A DNA stretch of 64,000 nt, taken from the NCBI GenBank assembly GCA_963781785.1, contig CAWAHD010000005.1, forward strand, positions 806,001 through 870,000. The letters are read 5' to 3'. The notes beneath the pieces were generated by a model, which was not told where the DNA came from, ran no database searches, and worked only from the letters and a program-made list of their open reading frames with translations. The DNA is from CAWAHD01 sp963781785 (GTDB lineage Bacteria > Planctomycetota > Planctomycetia > Isosphaerales > Isosphaeraceae). Positions 9,400 to 18,783 of this stretch are shown here, piece after piece. Within the stretch, counting starts at the first letter, position 1. The number at the start of each line of letters is the position of its first letter. The translations under genes and the position numbers were made by a program.

Positions 9400-10805
9400 A
9401 TGATCACCGCAAGCGACGTGAGGGCGTTGCCAAGCCGCCGCGAGCTGTTGCGGCGGGCAGGCGCCGGCTTCGGCTCACTGGCCCTGGCGGCGCTCCTGGC
9501 CGAAGAGACCGCCGCGGACGGGCCGACCGCACATCCTCTGGCGCCCAAGCTGCCGCACGGCCTGGCCCGGGCTCGTCGAGTGATCTTCCTGTTCATGCCC
9601 GGAGGGCCGTCGCAGGTCGACACGTTTGACCCCAAGCCGCGGCTCTCCCTGGACCACGGCAAGCCCGCACCCAAGGCGTACCTGGGCGAGACGAGGAAGC
9701 TCCTGGCCTCGCCGTGGAAGTTCAGGAATTGCGGTGAGTCCGGCCTCGAGGTGAGCGAGCTGTTTCCGCATGTGGGGGCCTGTGTCGATCGCCTGTGTGT
9801 GATCCGCTCGATGGTGGGCGACGACGTCAATCACCCCGGCGGCTGCTTGCTCATGAACACCGGTGAGCGGGTCGCCACGCCGGCCCAGCCTGGGTGCCTG
9901 GGTCACTTACGGCCTGGGCACCGAGAACCAGAACTTGCCGGGCTTCATTGCCGTCGGCCCGGGCCCCTTGATCGAGGGCGCACGGCAGTACGGCGCTGCC
10001 TTCCTGCCGGCCGCCTACCAGGGAACGTTTGTGTCCGACCTGCACAGCCCGATCAAGAACCTCAAGAACGCCCGGGTGGGTCCCGGAGCGCCAGCGCCAG
10101 GAGCTTGACTTGTTGCGCCGGCTCAACGAGATGCACCGCCAGGACCGCCCGGACGATACCCGGCTGAGCGCCCGGATCGAATCCTTCGAGCTGGCTTATC
10201 GCATGCAGCGCGAGGCGCCCGATGCCTTCGACCTCGAGCGCGAGACCGAGGCGACCAAACGGCTCTACGGGATCGGACAGGGCCCAACCGATGTCTTCGG
10301 CCGCCAGTGCCTGCTGGCGCGCCGCCTGGTCGAGCGGGGCGTCCGGTTCGTGCAGCTTTACCACACCAGCGGCGGCTTCCAGCCCTGGGACCAGCACAGC
10401 GACTTGAAGGGCGGCCACGCCAGGAACGCTCTGGCGACCGACCGGCCCATTGCCGGCCTGCTCCAGGACCTGGAGGCGCGAGGGATGCTGGATGACACGC
10501 TGGTGATCTGGGGCGGCGAATTCGGACGGACCCCGGCCGCCCAGGGCACCGACGGCCGCGATCATCATCCCTACGGGTTCACCATGTGGCTCGCCGGCGG
10601 CGGCGTCCGTGGCGGCATGGCCTACGGCGCGACCGACGAGTTCGGCTGGGACGCGGTCGAGGACCGCGTGCACGTGCACGACCTGCACGCCACGATCCTC
10701 TTCCTGCTCGGGCTTGACCACGAGAAGCTCACGTACCGGCACAGCGGGCGCGATTACCGCTTGACCGACGTGTATGGCACCGTGGTCACGAGGATCATCG
10801 CGTGA
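9400..10805 (+). pseudogene. DUF1501 (sulfatase-fold) Tat-exported protein with two frameshifts
   Basis: The restored product is about 467 residues. A twin-arginine leader (SRRELLRRAGAGFGSLALAALL) is followed by the DUF1501 alkaline-phosphatase-like fold: FLFMPGGPSQVDTFDPKP, CVIRSMVGDDVNHPGG, RFVQLYHTSGG, LVIWGGEFGRTPAAQG, GRDHHPYGFTMWLAGGG. The start at 9400 has gggggaag just upstream; the frame extends a little further but without a leader. Single extra bases break the frame near 9887 and near 10080, and the three pieces together give the whole family length. It follows the PSCyt/DUF1553 gene by 44 bp, the usual planctomycete pairing, and probably acts with it outside the cytoplasm. Whether it is a true pseudogene or a sequence error is open. 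Confidence 0.8.
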
Positions 10806-10916
10806 TGGAACGCACCGCTGTGAGTTGAGCTTGTGAGTGACACGAGCGATCAGAAAATGCTCGATGGCGTCCGGGAGGGTCTTGGAACGCGTTGAGTTCC
10901 CGGTCAAGCTGGATTC

Positions 10917-12487
10917 ATGGCACTTTTCTCTCCCACCGCCGGGGCCCTCGACCGTGCTCGGGCCAAGGCATACATCGCGTTGCTGCCGCTCTTGTTCCTC
11001 AGTTACGCCGTCGCGTACGTTGACCGCATCAACGTGTCGCTGGCCGCGCTCAAGATGCGCAAGGACCTCGCGGGCTTCGACAACGCTGTGCTTGCATTCG
11101 GCGCCGGCGTCTTCTTCATCGGTTACTTCATCCTGGAGATTCCCGGCACGCTGCTCGTCGAGAAGTGGAGCGCGCGGAAGTGGATCAGCCGGATCATGAT
11201 CTCATGGGGAATCGTGGCCGCACTCACCGCATTTATTCAGTACCGGGTGCCGGGAGTGACTCATTTCTTCGAGGTCGTTCTGACCGGCAGTGCTTCCTGG
11301 TTCGAGTCGATCGGGCGATCCAATCTCGGCTGGCTGTCGCAGCGCAGTGCGTCGGTCGCGGCCTGGCTGAGGGAACCGGGAAGGGCGTTTGTCATGCAGT
11401 TCTTCTCGGTGAGGTTCCTGCTGGGCCTGGCCGAGGCTGGGTTCTTTCCGGGCGTGATCGTGTACCTGTCTCACTGGTTCCCCGTTCGAGATCGCGCCCG
11501 GGCTCTATCCTGGTTCTTCATCGCCACTCCGATTGCCCAGATCATCAGTCCCAAGCCCTCGTCGTTCTTGCTGCGAATCGGTACCACCGAGACGGTCGGC
11601 AACGCCACGGTTCATTACCCGAGTGTCTGGGGCATGCAGGGCTGGCAATTGATGTACATCGCCTGGGGAATACCGGCCGTCGTCCTGGGCTTGATCGTGC
11701 TGTTCAAACTGCCGGACTGGCCCGGAGACGCGCGCTGGCTGGGACCGGACGAGCGCGACGCCCTGGAACAGGAGCTGCGCAAGGAAAAATCGATCAAGCC
11801 TCGTCATGCGAGCTGGGGCATGGCGCTTCGTCATCCCAAGGTGCTGCTCCTGGCCGCGGCCTATTTTTTTGTGGTGTCCACCAGCTATGGGGTCGAGTTC
11901 TTCCTGCCCAGCATTCTGGAAAAATGGTACGAACTCAACTTGAGCAGCCTGACCTGGGCGGTGCTCATCCCTCCGCTGGGAGGACTGGCCGGCCAGCTTC
12001 TGGTCGGCTGGAGCTCGGACCGCACCGGTGAGCGCCGGCTTCACGCCTCGATACCGATTTACCTGGGGGCGATCGCCCTCTGGGCGCTCTTTTGATCCCG
12101 GCCTCGTTTTCGTTCAATCAGCGGCTGGTTCTCGCGGTCCTCCTCTTCACCGGCGTGCTCACCGGCGTGAAGGCCTACATGCCGGCGTTCTGGGCCCTAC
12201 CCAATCTGCTGCTCACCGAATCCGCTGCCGCCGCCAGCATTGGACTGATCAATTCCGTCGGCAACCTGGGGGGATTCGTCGGCCCGTTCGTGCTCGGCTA
12301 CGTCGAGAACCAGACCCGATCCTACGTGCCAGGCCTGGCGTATCTGTGCGTCTCGATGATGATCTCGGCCACGATCATCTTGATGTTAGGTCTCGGCGGC
12401 CGCGCCCCAGGCACAGCCAAAAAGGACTATGCCGACCTGAAAAAACTGCCCGATAAAGAGCCCGATGCGATCATCGAGCCGGTGTGA
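10917..12487 (+). CDS. MFS transporter, anion:cation symporter type, one frameshift
   Basis: The restored length is about 522 residues. The first 392 residues (to 12095) hold helices 1 to about 10 with family marks (YVDRINVSLAALKM in helix 1, RFLLGLAEAGFFPG in helix 4-5). The final helices lie in another frame (12092-12487: FTGVLTGVKAYMPAFWALPN, GFVGPFVLGYVENQT), joined by a one-base loss near 12085. It resembles the ACS family (tartrate, hydroxyphenylacetate and similar organic anions). An insert of about 55 residues (about 105-160) lies between helix 3 and RFLLG and is not usual in the family. It follows the DUF1501 gene on the same strand, so uptake of a breakdown product is a reasonable guess. 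Confidence 0.82.
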
Positions 12488-12520
12488 GCTCGTTCGCGGG
12501 GAATCTGCGCACCGGCCGGC

Positions 12521-13345
12521 CTACTTGTAGACGGCGACGCCGGGGAGGGTCTTCTTGAGTTTATCGATGGCCTGGGGCGTGACTTTTGTTCCGATCAGGT
12601 AGACCGACTTGAGTTTGTTCATGTCCTTGAGTGCGTCGAGACCCGCATCGGTAACCTGAGTGCGGCTGAGCGCCAGCACCTGAAGGTTCTTGAGTCCCTT
12701 GAGGGTGGGCAGGCCCTTGTCGCCGACCTTCGAGCTGGTCAAGAACAGCATGGTGAGGTTGGTGAGACCCTTGAGATTGTCGAGCCCGGCATCCGTGATC
12801 TGAGGACTCATGAGCGTGAGCGAGCTCAAGCCCGTCAGCTCCTTGAGCGGGGCGACCGCAGCGTCGTTGACCTGACCATTGTCGATGTAGACGACCTGGA
12901 GATTGGGCACATTCTTGAGGAGCTTGAGTGCGTCCTTGTCGCCGGACCACTTCTTGAGGATGTTGACGGTCGCCATTTCCTTGCCGTCTTTTGCCTTGTC
13001 GATGGTGACGATCGCGCCGAGTTTCTCGAGCTCGAGCGTCGCGACCTTGAGCTTGAGCGCGGCGTTTTCCTTTTCGAGCGCGGCGATCTGCTCCTTGAGC
13101 TTGGCCGGATCCGGAGCGGGTGGCTGCGGGGGCGGCGTCGGCTGAGCCTTGGCATCGGCTTTCTTCTGGTCCTTGGCTGCAGGTTTCTGATCCTTGGCCT
13201 GAGGTTTGGCGTCTGTTTTCTTCTGGTCCTTGGCTGCGGGCTTCTTTTCCTGGGCTGGCGCGGGCACGACCAGAGCAAGCAGGATTCCTGTCAAGAAGAG
13301 GGCGAGTGTGGCGCACGACAAACGGCGAAAAGGGTTACGAGTCAT
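12521..13345 (-). CDS. secreted leucine-rich-repeat protein with K/A-rich linker
   Basis: This 274-residue protein has a signal peptide (LSCATLALFLTGILLALVVPAPAQ) and then a low-complexity region about 40 residues long built of a repeated AAKDQKK(T/A)DAKPQ unit. A Pro-rich spacer follows, then a short coiled coil (LKEQIAALEKENAALKLKVATL) and five leucine-rich repeats of the planctomycete type (ITDAGLDNLKGLTNL and relatives) to the end. The start at 13345 is preferred to the upstream 13378 because a ribosome site (aggag, seen as ctcct at 13356-13360) precedes it and it begins directly with the signal peptide. It is probably a periplasmic or surface protein-binding protein; the partner is unknown. 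It is convergent with the MFS gene. Confidence 0.8.
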   Translation of the reverse strand: MTRNPFRRLSCATLALFLTGILLALVVPAPAQEKKPAAKDQKKTDAKPQAKDQKPAAKDQKKADAKAQPTPPPQPPAPDPAKLKEQIAALEKENAALKLKVATLELEKLGAIVTIDKAKDGKEMATVNILKKWSGDKDALKLLKNVPNLQVVYIDNGQVNDAAVAPLKELTGLSSLTLMSPQITDAGLDNLKGLTNLTMLFLTSSKVGDKGLPTLKGLKNLQVLALSRTQVTDAGLDALKDMNKLKSVYLIGTKVTPQAIDKLKKTLPGVAVYK

Positions 13346-13630
13346 AGCGCATTGGCTCCTGGTGGAGTATCCCCGCAACGGGTGGCGTGTGGCGCGATCG
13401 CAGTCGAATTCACGCTAGGGCGGAAGGTCAGATCAGATCAGGCCGCGACGGGATGCCCGGCGCGGCCGTGTGGGGGTTCTCGTTCCTTGCTCAAGACGAC
13501 CCATCTCAGACTAAACCGGACGCTTGCGATTCGCAACACTTTCTACCGGGTTGCACCGCGATGCCTCGGGGGATACCCTGACAAGCCGGCGGCTCCGAAG
13601 ATCCGGCGGGATGCACCAGAGGATGCCACG

Positions 13631-14927
13631 ATGATCACTTCAACACGACACTTTGGCTTTACAACAGGCGCCGTGCTCATGCTGACAGCCGTGTTGCAAG
13701 CCGCCGAACCCGAGTATCCCGTCAAGGTGAGCGAGGATGGGAGATTCTTCGTTGACCAGAAGGGCGTGCCCGTGTTCTGGCTCGGCACCACCCAGTGGCA
13801 GCTCTTCCGCGAATACTCCAGGGAAGACGCACGAACGATCATCGAGAAGAGCAAGGAAAAGGGTTTTGTCTTTGCACAAGTCATGCTCATGGGTGTCGGC
13901 GACGGCACGAAGCCGAACATCCACGGCGACAATCCCTGGATCGACAACAATCCCCTCACGCCCAATGCTGCCTACTTCAAAGAAGTCGATGCCATCGTCG
14001 ACATCGCTCGCCAGAAGAACTTCAACATCTCGATGACCCTGTACCATCAGCGCTATCGCAAGTTCATCACTCGCGACAACGCTCGCGCCTGGGCAAAATG
14101 GCTTGCGCACCGCTACAAGAGCGTGCCCACCATCGTGTGGTCCATGACGCCCGAGGCCAGGCCCGAGTTTGTGCCGGTACTGCGGGAGCTGGCTGCCGGC
14201 CTGCACGACGGAGACGGCGGCGCTCACTTGATTACGTTCAAGCCCGACCCGGCTCCCTATTCCTCCAGCTTCATTCATCAAGAGAGCTGGCTCGACTTCG
14301 ACTCGATGCAGACGTGGAAGAGCGTCGAGCTGATTTATCCCATGGTGACCAAGGACTATCAGCAGAAGCCCGTGAAGCCTGTGCTGATGGCCGAGGGCGG
14401 CGTACGAACATGGCTCTGAATACGGGTTCGACGTCACTCCGCTGTGGATTCGGAGGCAGGCTTATTACTCCTATCTGGCCGGTGCCCATCACACCTACGG
14501 GCATAACGACAGTTGGCGCGTGCTGGCGACCTGGAAGCAGGCGCTTGATGCGCCAGGAGCCACTCAACTGGGAATCCTCAGAAAAATCTTTCTCGACCGG
14601 TACGAGTGGTGGCACCTGGTTCCGGACCAGGCCGTCTTTCACAGTGGCGGCAAGACCAGCGGCCAGATCTTGAACCTGGCCGCTCGCCACAAAGACGGCA
14701 AATGGATCATCGCCTATCTGGGCACCAAATCATCCTTTTCGATCAATATGAACAAGCTCGTGTCGGGAAAAACAGTGAGCGCATTCTGGATCGATCCTCG
14801 GAACGGAAAGCCGAAGCCGATCGAGGGCGTCGCGCGGACCGGTGTGCAGTCCTTGACAACACCGGCTGGATGGGAAGACGCCGTGCTTGTGATCGAAACG
14901 GCTGAGGCGGTCCCGGCACCGGCGTGA
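13631..14927 (+). CDS. DUF4038-type (apiosidase-like) glycosidase, one frameshift
   Basis: The restored length is about 432 residues. A signal peptide (TGAVLMLTAVLQAAEP) precedes a TIM-barrel of the DUF4038 type (FFVDQKGVPVFWLGTTQWQL, AYFKEVDAIVDIARQKNF, SMTLYHQ, IVWSMTPEARPEF), then a C-terminal beta domain like the 'collagen-binding domain of a collagenase' found in these proteins (ILNLAARHKDGKWIIAYLG, FWIDPRNGKPKPIEG). ATG 13631 is the first codon before the signal peptide. One extra base near 14400 ends the first frame at 14419; the second frame continues YEHGSEYGFDVTPLWIRRQA without loss. It probably cleaves plant or algal glycans outside the cell. The following Gfo/Idh gene is on the opposite strand. 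Confidence 0.78.
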
Positions 14928-14950
14928 AGCAAGAATCCTCCGTTCACGCG

Positions 14951-15966
14951 TCACACTTTCGCGTAAGGAGAGCCGCTCAGGGAAACAGCACGCCCGGTAT
15001 CGGCCGCCTGCTGGGCTTTGAGGGCGATCTCGGTGATGCGACATCCCTCGTCCAGAGTGAGCGGGGGCGGCGCTTCTCCGCGCAGCGACCGGACGAATTG
15101 CGTGAAAAGATCAGGCTGTGGGTTGAGAGGAAGCAAGCTGAGCGGTCTTTGGGAAGTGACCAGGGTTACCTTCTTGTCGAGCAGGGTCGCCTCGATGACG
15201 CCCCGAGAACCGGCGATCCGCAGCCGTTCGTCTCCGTGGGTCGGCGCGGTCTCCGGGCGCAGATAGTCGAGCGTGACCGACGCGACGCCGCCGTTCGCCA
15301 TCGTGAGCACGAAGGCCGCCTGGCTGCCGCATGCCGGAAAGTCCGGGTGCGCCGTCGTTCCCTCCCGCCCTGTCACTTCTGTGAAAACATCGCCCAGGAT
15401 CCAGTGCAGCCAGTCGAATGCGTGGATTCCGACCCACGGCGCCAGGCCAGGAAACGACTTGCGGCTGCGGAAGGCGTCCGGCGCGTCTTGCCCCATTTGT
15501 AGGTCTTCTGGCTGAAGGAAATGAGCGCATCGCCAATGTCGCCCTTCTTAACCGCCTGTCGCACGGCCGCAAGCGCCGGTACCCCCCGCATGGTATGCAT
15601 GGGTACGAGTGCGGCTCTCGTCTTCTGGGCTGTACGGAACAGCCCTTCGAGCGTGGGCAAGTCCATTGCCAGCGGCTTCTCGGCCATGACCGGCAGCCCG
15701 CGTTCCAGGCAGATACGCGCCCAGACCGGGACTCGGTCGCTCCGGCAAGAGACCTGCACGATGTCCAGTCGCTCGGTGTCCAGCATTTTCTGGGCGTCGT
15801 CATGGCGGTGCGTGTGCACTGTCAGCCCGGGTGCATGATCGAACGAGCCGGTGGTCTCCTCGGGTCCGGCGGCGGCGACAGCCACGAGCGTGAGCCCATC
15901 GACAAGCTTGAGCGCAGGCGCATAGGTCTGCCAATGTCCGGTCGAGCCGATCAATCCGAGGCGCAT
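14951..15966 (-). CDS. Gfo/Idh/MocA-family oxidoreductase, one frameshift
   Basis: The restored length is about 338 residues. It has an N-terminal Rossmann fold (RLGLIGSTGHWQTYAPAL), the family motif VMAEKPLAMDLPTLEG with the conserved EKP lysine, and the C-terminal alpha/beta domain with GIHAFDWLHWILGDVF and SVTLDYLRPETAPTHGDERL. It uses NAD(P) to oxidise or reduce a sugar or inositol-like substrate. The start at 15966 gives the Rossmann strand directly. The frame changes near 15495 (one base), splitting it into two overlapping open pieces. No export signal is seen, unlike the Tat-marked relative at 21241-22640. It is convergent with the glycosidase gene. Confidence 0.8.
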
Positions 15967-16165
15967 GGCGGCTCCTTCAAGCGTGGGCGAGACGTGCAAT
16001 CAGAGCAACGAGAATTCTTCGTCTCACCAGCGTGAGGGTACTGCCAGGTGCAAACGGTTGCAACGACAGGGGCCCAAGCTCCAGAATCATCTTGATCCGA
16101 CGGCCCGATTCGTGCGAGAACTGCCGAACCGGCAAATCCATCCCGATAGAACGAAGAGGTGCACG

Positions 16166-16834
16166 GTGGCGAAAACAATCGTTCTCGGCTTTGTGGGCGG
16201 CGCCGTCTACTTGGGGCTGACCGCCGCGATCCTCTTCGGCTGTGCGGGGCGCTGGGACTTGCCGATGTTCTGGGCGTACCTCGGCGCCTGGGCGGCAACG
16301 ATGGTGGTCGCATTGTTCGCGGTGGATCCGAGCCTGATCCAGGAGCGGATGCGACCCGGCCCCGGGGGCAAGGATTATGCGACCCTGATCTTCTTGACGC
16401 CTGTATTCGTGGGCCAGAGTGTCGCAGCAGGATTGGACGTGGGCCGGTACCACTTTAGCGACAACGTGCCGCTGGCCGTACAGGTCATCGCGCTTGTGGC
16501 GATGGCCGCCGGGATGGCAGTACTCGTCTGGGCCGAGGCGGTCAACCGCTTCTTTTCGCCGGTGATCCGCATTCAGACCGAGCGAGGGCATCACGTGATC
16601 ACGACCGGCCCTTATCGGTACGTGCGGCACCCCGGCTACGCAGCCAGCCCGTTCGTGTTCGTCGGCGGCGGACTGGCACTGGGGTCCTGGCTGGCGGCAC
16701 TGATTGGACTGATCCTGATCTTGCCGATAGTCCGCCGCACGGTCGTGGAAGACCGCATCCTCCACGAACAGCTCGACGGCTACGCCGCCTATGCGCAGGA
16801 CGTGCGGTATCGCCTGCTGCCAGGCGTGTGGTGA
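16166..16834 (+). CDS. isoprenylcysteine carboxyl methyltransferase-like membrane protein
   Basis: This 222-residue integral membrane protein has five or six hydrophobic segments. Its C-terminal motif GHHVITTGPYRYVRHPGYAA with RTVVEDRILHEQLDGYAAYA is the SAM-binding signature of the ICMT/phospholipid methyltransferase family. In bacteria such proteins methylate lipids, isoprenoids or unknown small molecules at the membrane. The start is GTG at 16166, directly before the first hydrophobic helix; the frame extends about 200 bp further upstream but that part is not protein-like. It is divergent from the Gfo/Idh gene. The frame is intact. Confidence 0.85.
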   Translation: MAKTIVLGFVGGAVYLGLTAAILFGCAGRWDLPMFWAYLGAWAATMVVALFAVDPSLIQERMRPGPGGKDYATLIFLTPVFVGQSVAAGLDVGRYHFSDNVPLAVQVIALVAMAAGMAVLVWAEAVNRFFSPVIRIQTERGHHVITTGPYRYVRHPGYAASPFVFVGGGLALGSWLAALIGLILILPIVRRTVVEDRILHEQLDGYAAYAQDVRYRLLPGVW

Positions 16835-16941
16835 TCGACGCGAAAGCGGCCTGCCCCACCCCGGATTCGGGCTCGCGTCTCGGTGGCTGGTCCGAGACCG
16901 TAGCCCAGCACCGAATCTGCGCAGGCCGGCCGCAGCATCGA

Positions 16942-16991
16942 ATCCGTCCGATCCGTCCGATCCGTCCGATCCGTCCGATCCGTCCGATCCG
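16942..16991. repeat. 9-bp tandem repeat, about 5.5 units
   Basis: The unit atccgtccg is repeated without mismatch from 16942 to 16986, plus a half unit to 16991. It lies between the methyltransferase gene and the small lipoprotein gene, in no recognised coding frame. A unit divisible by three would keep any reading frame open. Confidence 0.9.
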
Positions 16992-17075
16992 ATGCGCGGC
17001 CGGCTTGTCAGGCGAAAGCCGCCAGAGCGCTCGCCGCGATCGAATCCTCTGAATTGCATCACCGTGCGCAGTTTC

Positions 17076-17327
17076 TCAATGGCCCTGCGGCGTGGCCTTG
17101 AGGGCAGGCGGCGGCGCGCTGGGCAGGGTCATCACCGAAGACCCCACAACCGCAGCACTGGGCGTCATCGGAAACGCCTCGACCGGTGCGGCAGCAACAT
17201 GGCCGCAGCCACAGGGATCGCAGGTTTCATAACACGCGCGAAGGCAGTGCTTTGACTTCCAGTGATGACAGCCGCCGAGACAGAACAAGCCAAGGCACAT
17301 ATACGCAATGAGCGCGAAGCGCTTCAT
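17076..17327 (-). CDS. small Cys-rich lipoprotein
   Basis: This 83-residue protein has a typical lipoprotein signal, MKRFALIAYMCLGLFCLGGC, with LGGC as the lipobox. Mature residues begin CHHWKSKHC, and six Cys in the first 25 mature residues (CLRACYETCDPCGCGH) could bind metal or form disulfides. The C-terminal half is Pro/Ala-rich and probably disordered. Short lipoproteins of this build occur in planctomycetes; the function is unknown. No strong ribosome site is seen upstream, only a G-rich run. Confidence 0.6.
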   Translation of the reverse strand: MKRFALIAYMCLGLFCLGGCHHWKSKHCLRACYETCDPCGCGHVAAAPVEAFPMTPSAAVVGSSVMTLPSAPPPALKATPQGH

Positions 17328-17516
17328 GGAACACCCCCAAGAGAGTAATGGGAGAATGGGTCACTCCAATCTGCGCCATAGACCGCCCCCAAGCGTCGAG
17401 AATCCCCAAATGAGTTTGCCGGAAATTCCGAAATGCTTCGTTGGCAAAAATAGTGTGGCGCGTGGCCGAAGCGCAGAAGATTCCACGAGCTGCCTCAGGC
17501 GGCTGCGACCCGTCGG

Positions 17517-18661
17517 TCAGTGGCTCAGAGCCAGCACCGAATAGGCGGTCGCGGCATCCCACATGAACCTTCCGACGTGGGCCTTGCCCTTGTCCTTCGA
17601 CTCGGTGCGCGGTTCTTGTTGAGCGACGCGGTACGCCAGGCACCTGTCGGATCTTGATTCGCCTTGAGCCACGCGAGCCCCTTGGCGACGGCCGCATCGT
17701 CCTTGCTCTTGCCGGCGAGCTGGAGGACATGAACGATCAAACCGGTTGCATAACCGTCGGGATTTGTGTCCTGTTTAACGTCTTTGCGGGCGAATTGACC
17801 GAGCGAGCCGAGGCTCCATCCGCCGCTTTCTTGCTGCTTCGCGACGATCTGCTTGATCAGCCTGCCCTTTTCTTCGGGTTCCAAGAGCCCGTCGATGCTC
17901 GTCGAAGCCCAGAGCAGCCAGACGCGATTATGCAGGTTCTGAGAGGGGTACTGCTTCGTCAAGTAATAACGGAGAGGCAGAAGCCCCGGGTGCAGGTCGC
18001 CGCCGGTCGTCCCCGGGTTCACGCCCGGCACCGAACCGAGCGCGATCGCCGCGATCGACGCACCCATGTACCGCGCCTTGTCGGTCTCCCAGGGATCGAG
18101 TCCGAAGTTGAGCCACTCCCATGAACCTTTGTTCGCTCCCTCGCAGAGCTGGGTTTCCCAGAGGATCGCCCGGGCCCTCTTGGTGTCGGCACTCGCGTCC
18201 TGGCGGCCTCGCGCGCGATCGTCCAGCGCCAATACGAGCAGGTTGAGGATTGCCTCGGTGCCGCGCGATTGCTTCTTCTTGTCGGCATCGAAATCATACA
18301 TGAGCTGGAATTCGGGTGTGTCCAGCTTGTCCCAGTTCGCAACGCGGCGCCTGGTCTGTTCGAGGAGCTTTGTCTCCCACTTTGTTGGCCGCGGCTCGTT
18401 CGAGAGCTGGCGCAGGACGGGCCGCGCCAGTGCATAGGATAAGAGGCTATGGCAACTGATGCACGAGCTCTGGGACTCCCCTTCGCCACGATGCGACGAG
18501 CCGAAGTTGAACCACTGTTCCCCGCGCTGGTCGAGGTATTGAGCGGCCCTGGTCCGATCCCACGTTTCGGGCGAGTTTTCGCCAGCGAAAGCCGGTGCGG
18601 CGCAGGCGAAGGCAAGAAGCCCGCAAACCATCGAGAACAGACAGACATTTCGGCTGGCCAT
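17517..18661 (-). CDS. secreted squalene-cyclase-like repeat protein with heme-type motif
   Basis: The restored length is about 381 residues. A signal peptide (MVCGLLAFACAAPAFAG) is followed by an alpha/alpha barrel of the prenyltransferase/squalene cyclase repeat type (QESGGWSLGSLGQF, GYATGLIVHVLQLAGK, LKANQDPTGAWRTAS). A CISCH motif near residue 68 looks like a c-type heme site, which is unusual for this fold. The frame breaks by one base near 17608: the uninterrupted frame ends in a basic nonsense tail at 17525, while the alternative frame gives ESKDKGKAHVGRFMWDAATA and a natural stop at 17517, which is used here. It lies 122 bp downstream of the ThuA-like gene on the same strand and is probably co-expressed. 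No cyclase DXDD motif is seen, so it is unlikely to make hopanoids. Confidence 0.75.
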
Positions 18662-18783
18662 CGTGGGAGCTCCCAGAGTGTCGATCCGAGATCAACGACA
18701 GGCAATCCGCCCGTCGAGCTGAGGGCAAATATTGACGCAAAGAAGCCTGAGTCGATCCTGAACGATTATCCCAAGACCGCACG

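Noticed and set aside
16942..16991. Short tandem array considered as a CRISPR
   Set aside because: The repeat unit is 9 bp with no spacers and there are no cas genes.
15977..17062. Minus-strand open frame of 361 codons
   Set aside because: It is antisense to the methyltransferase and runs through the 9-bp repeat as a Gly-Ser-Asp run; not a gene.
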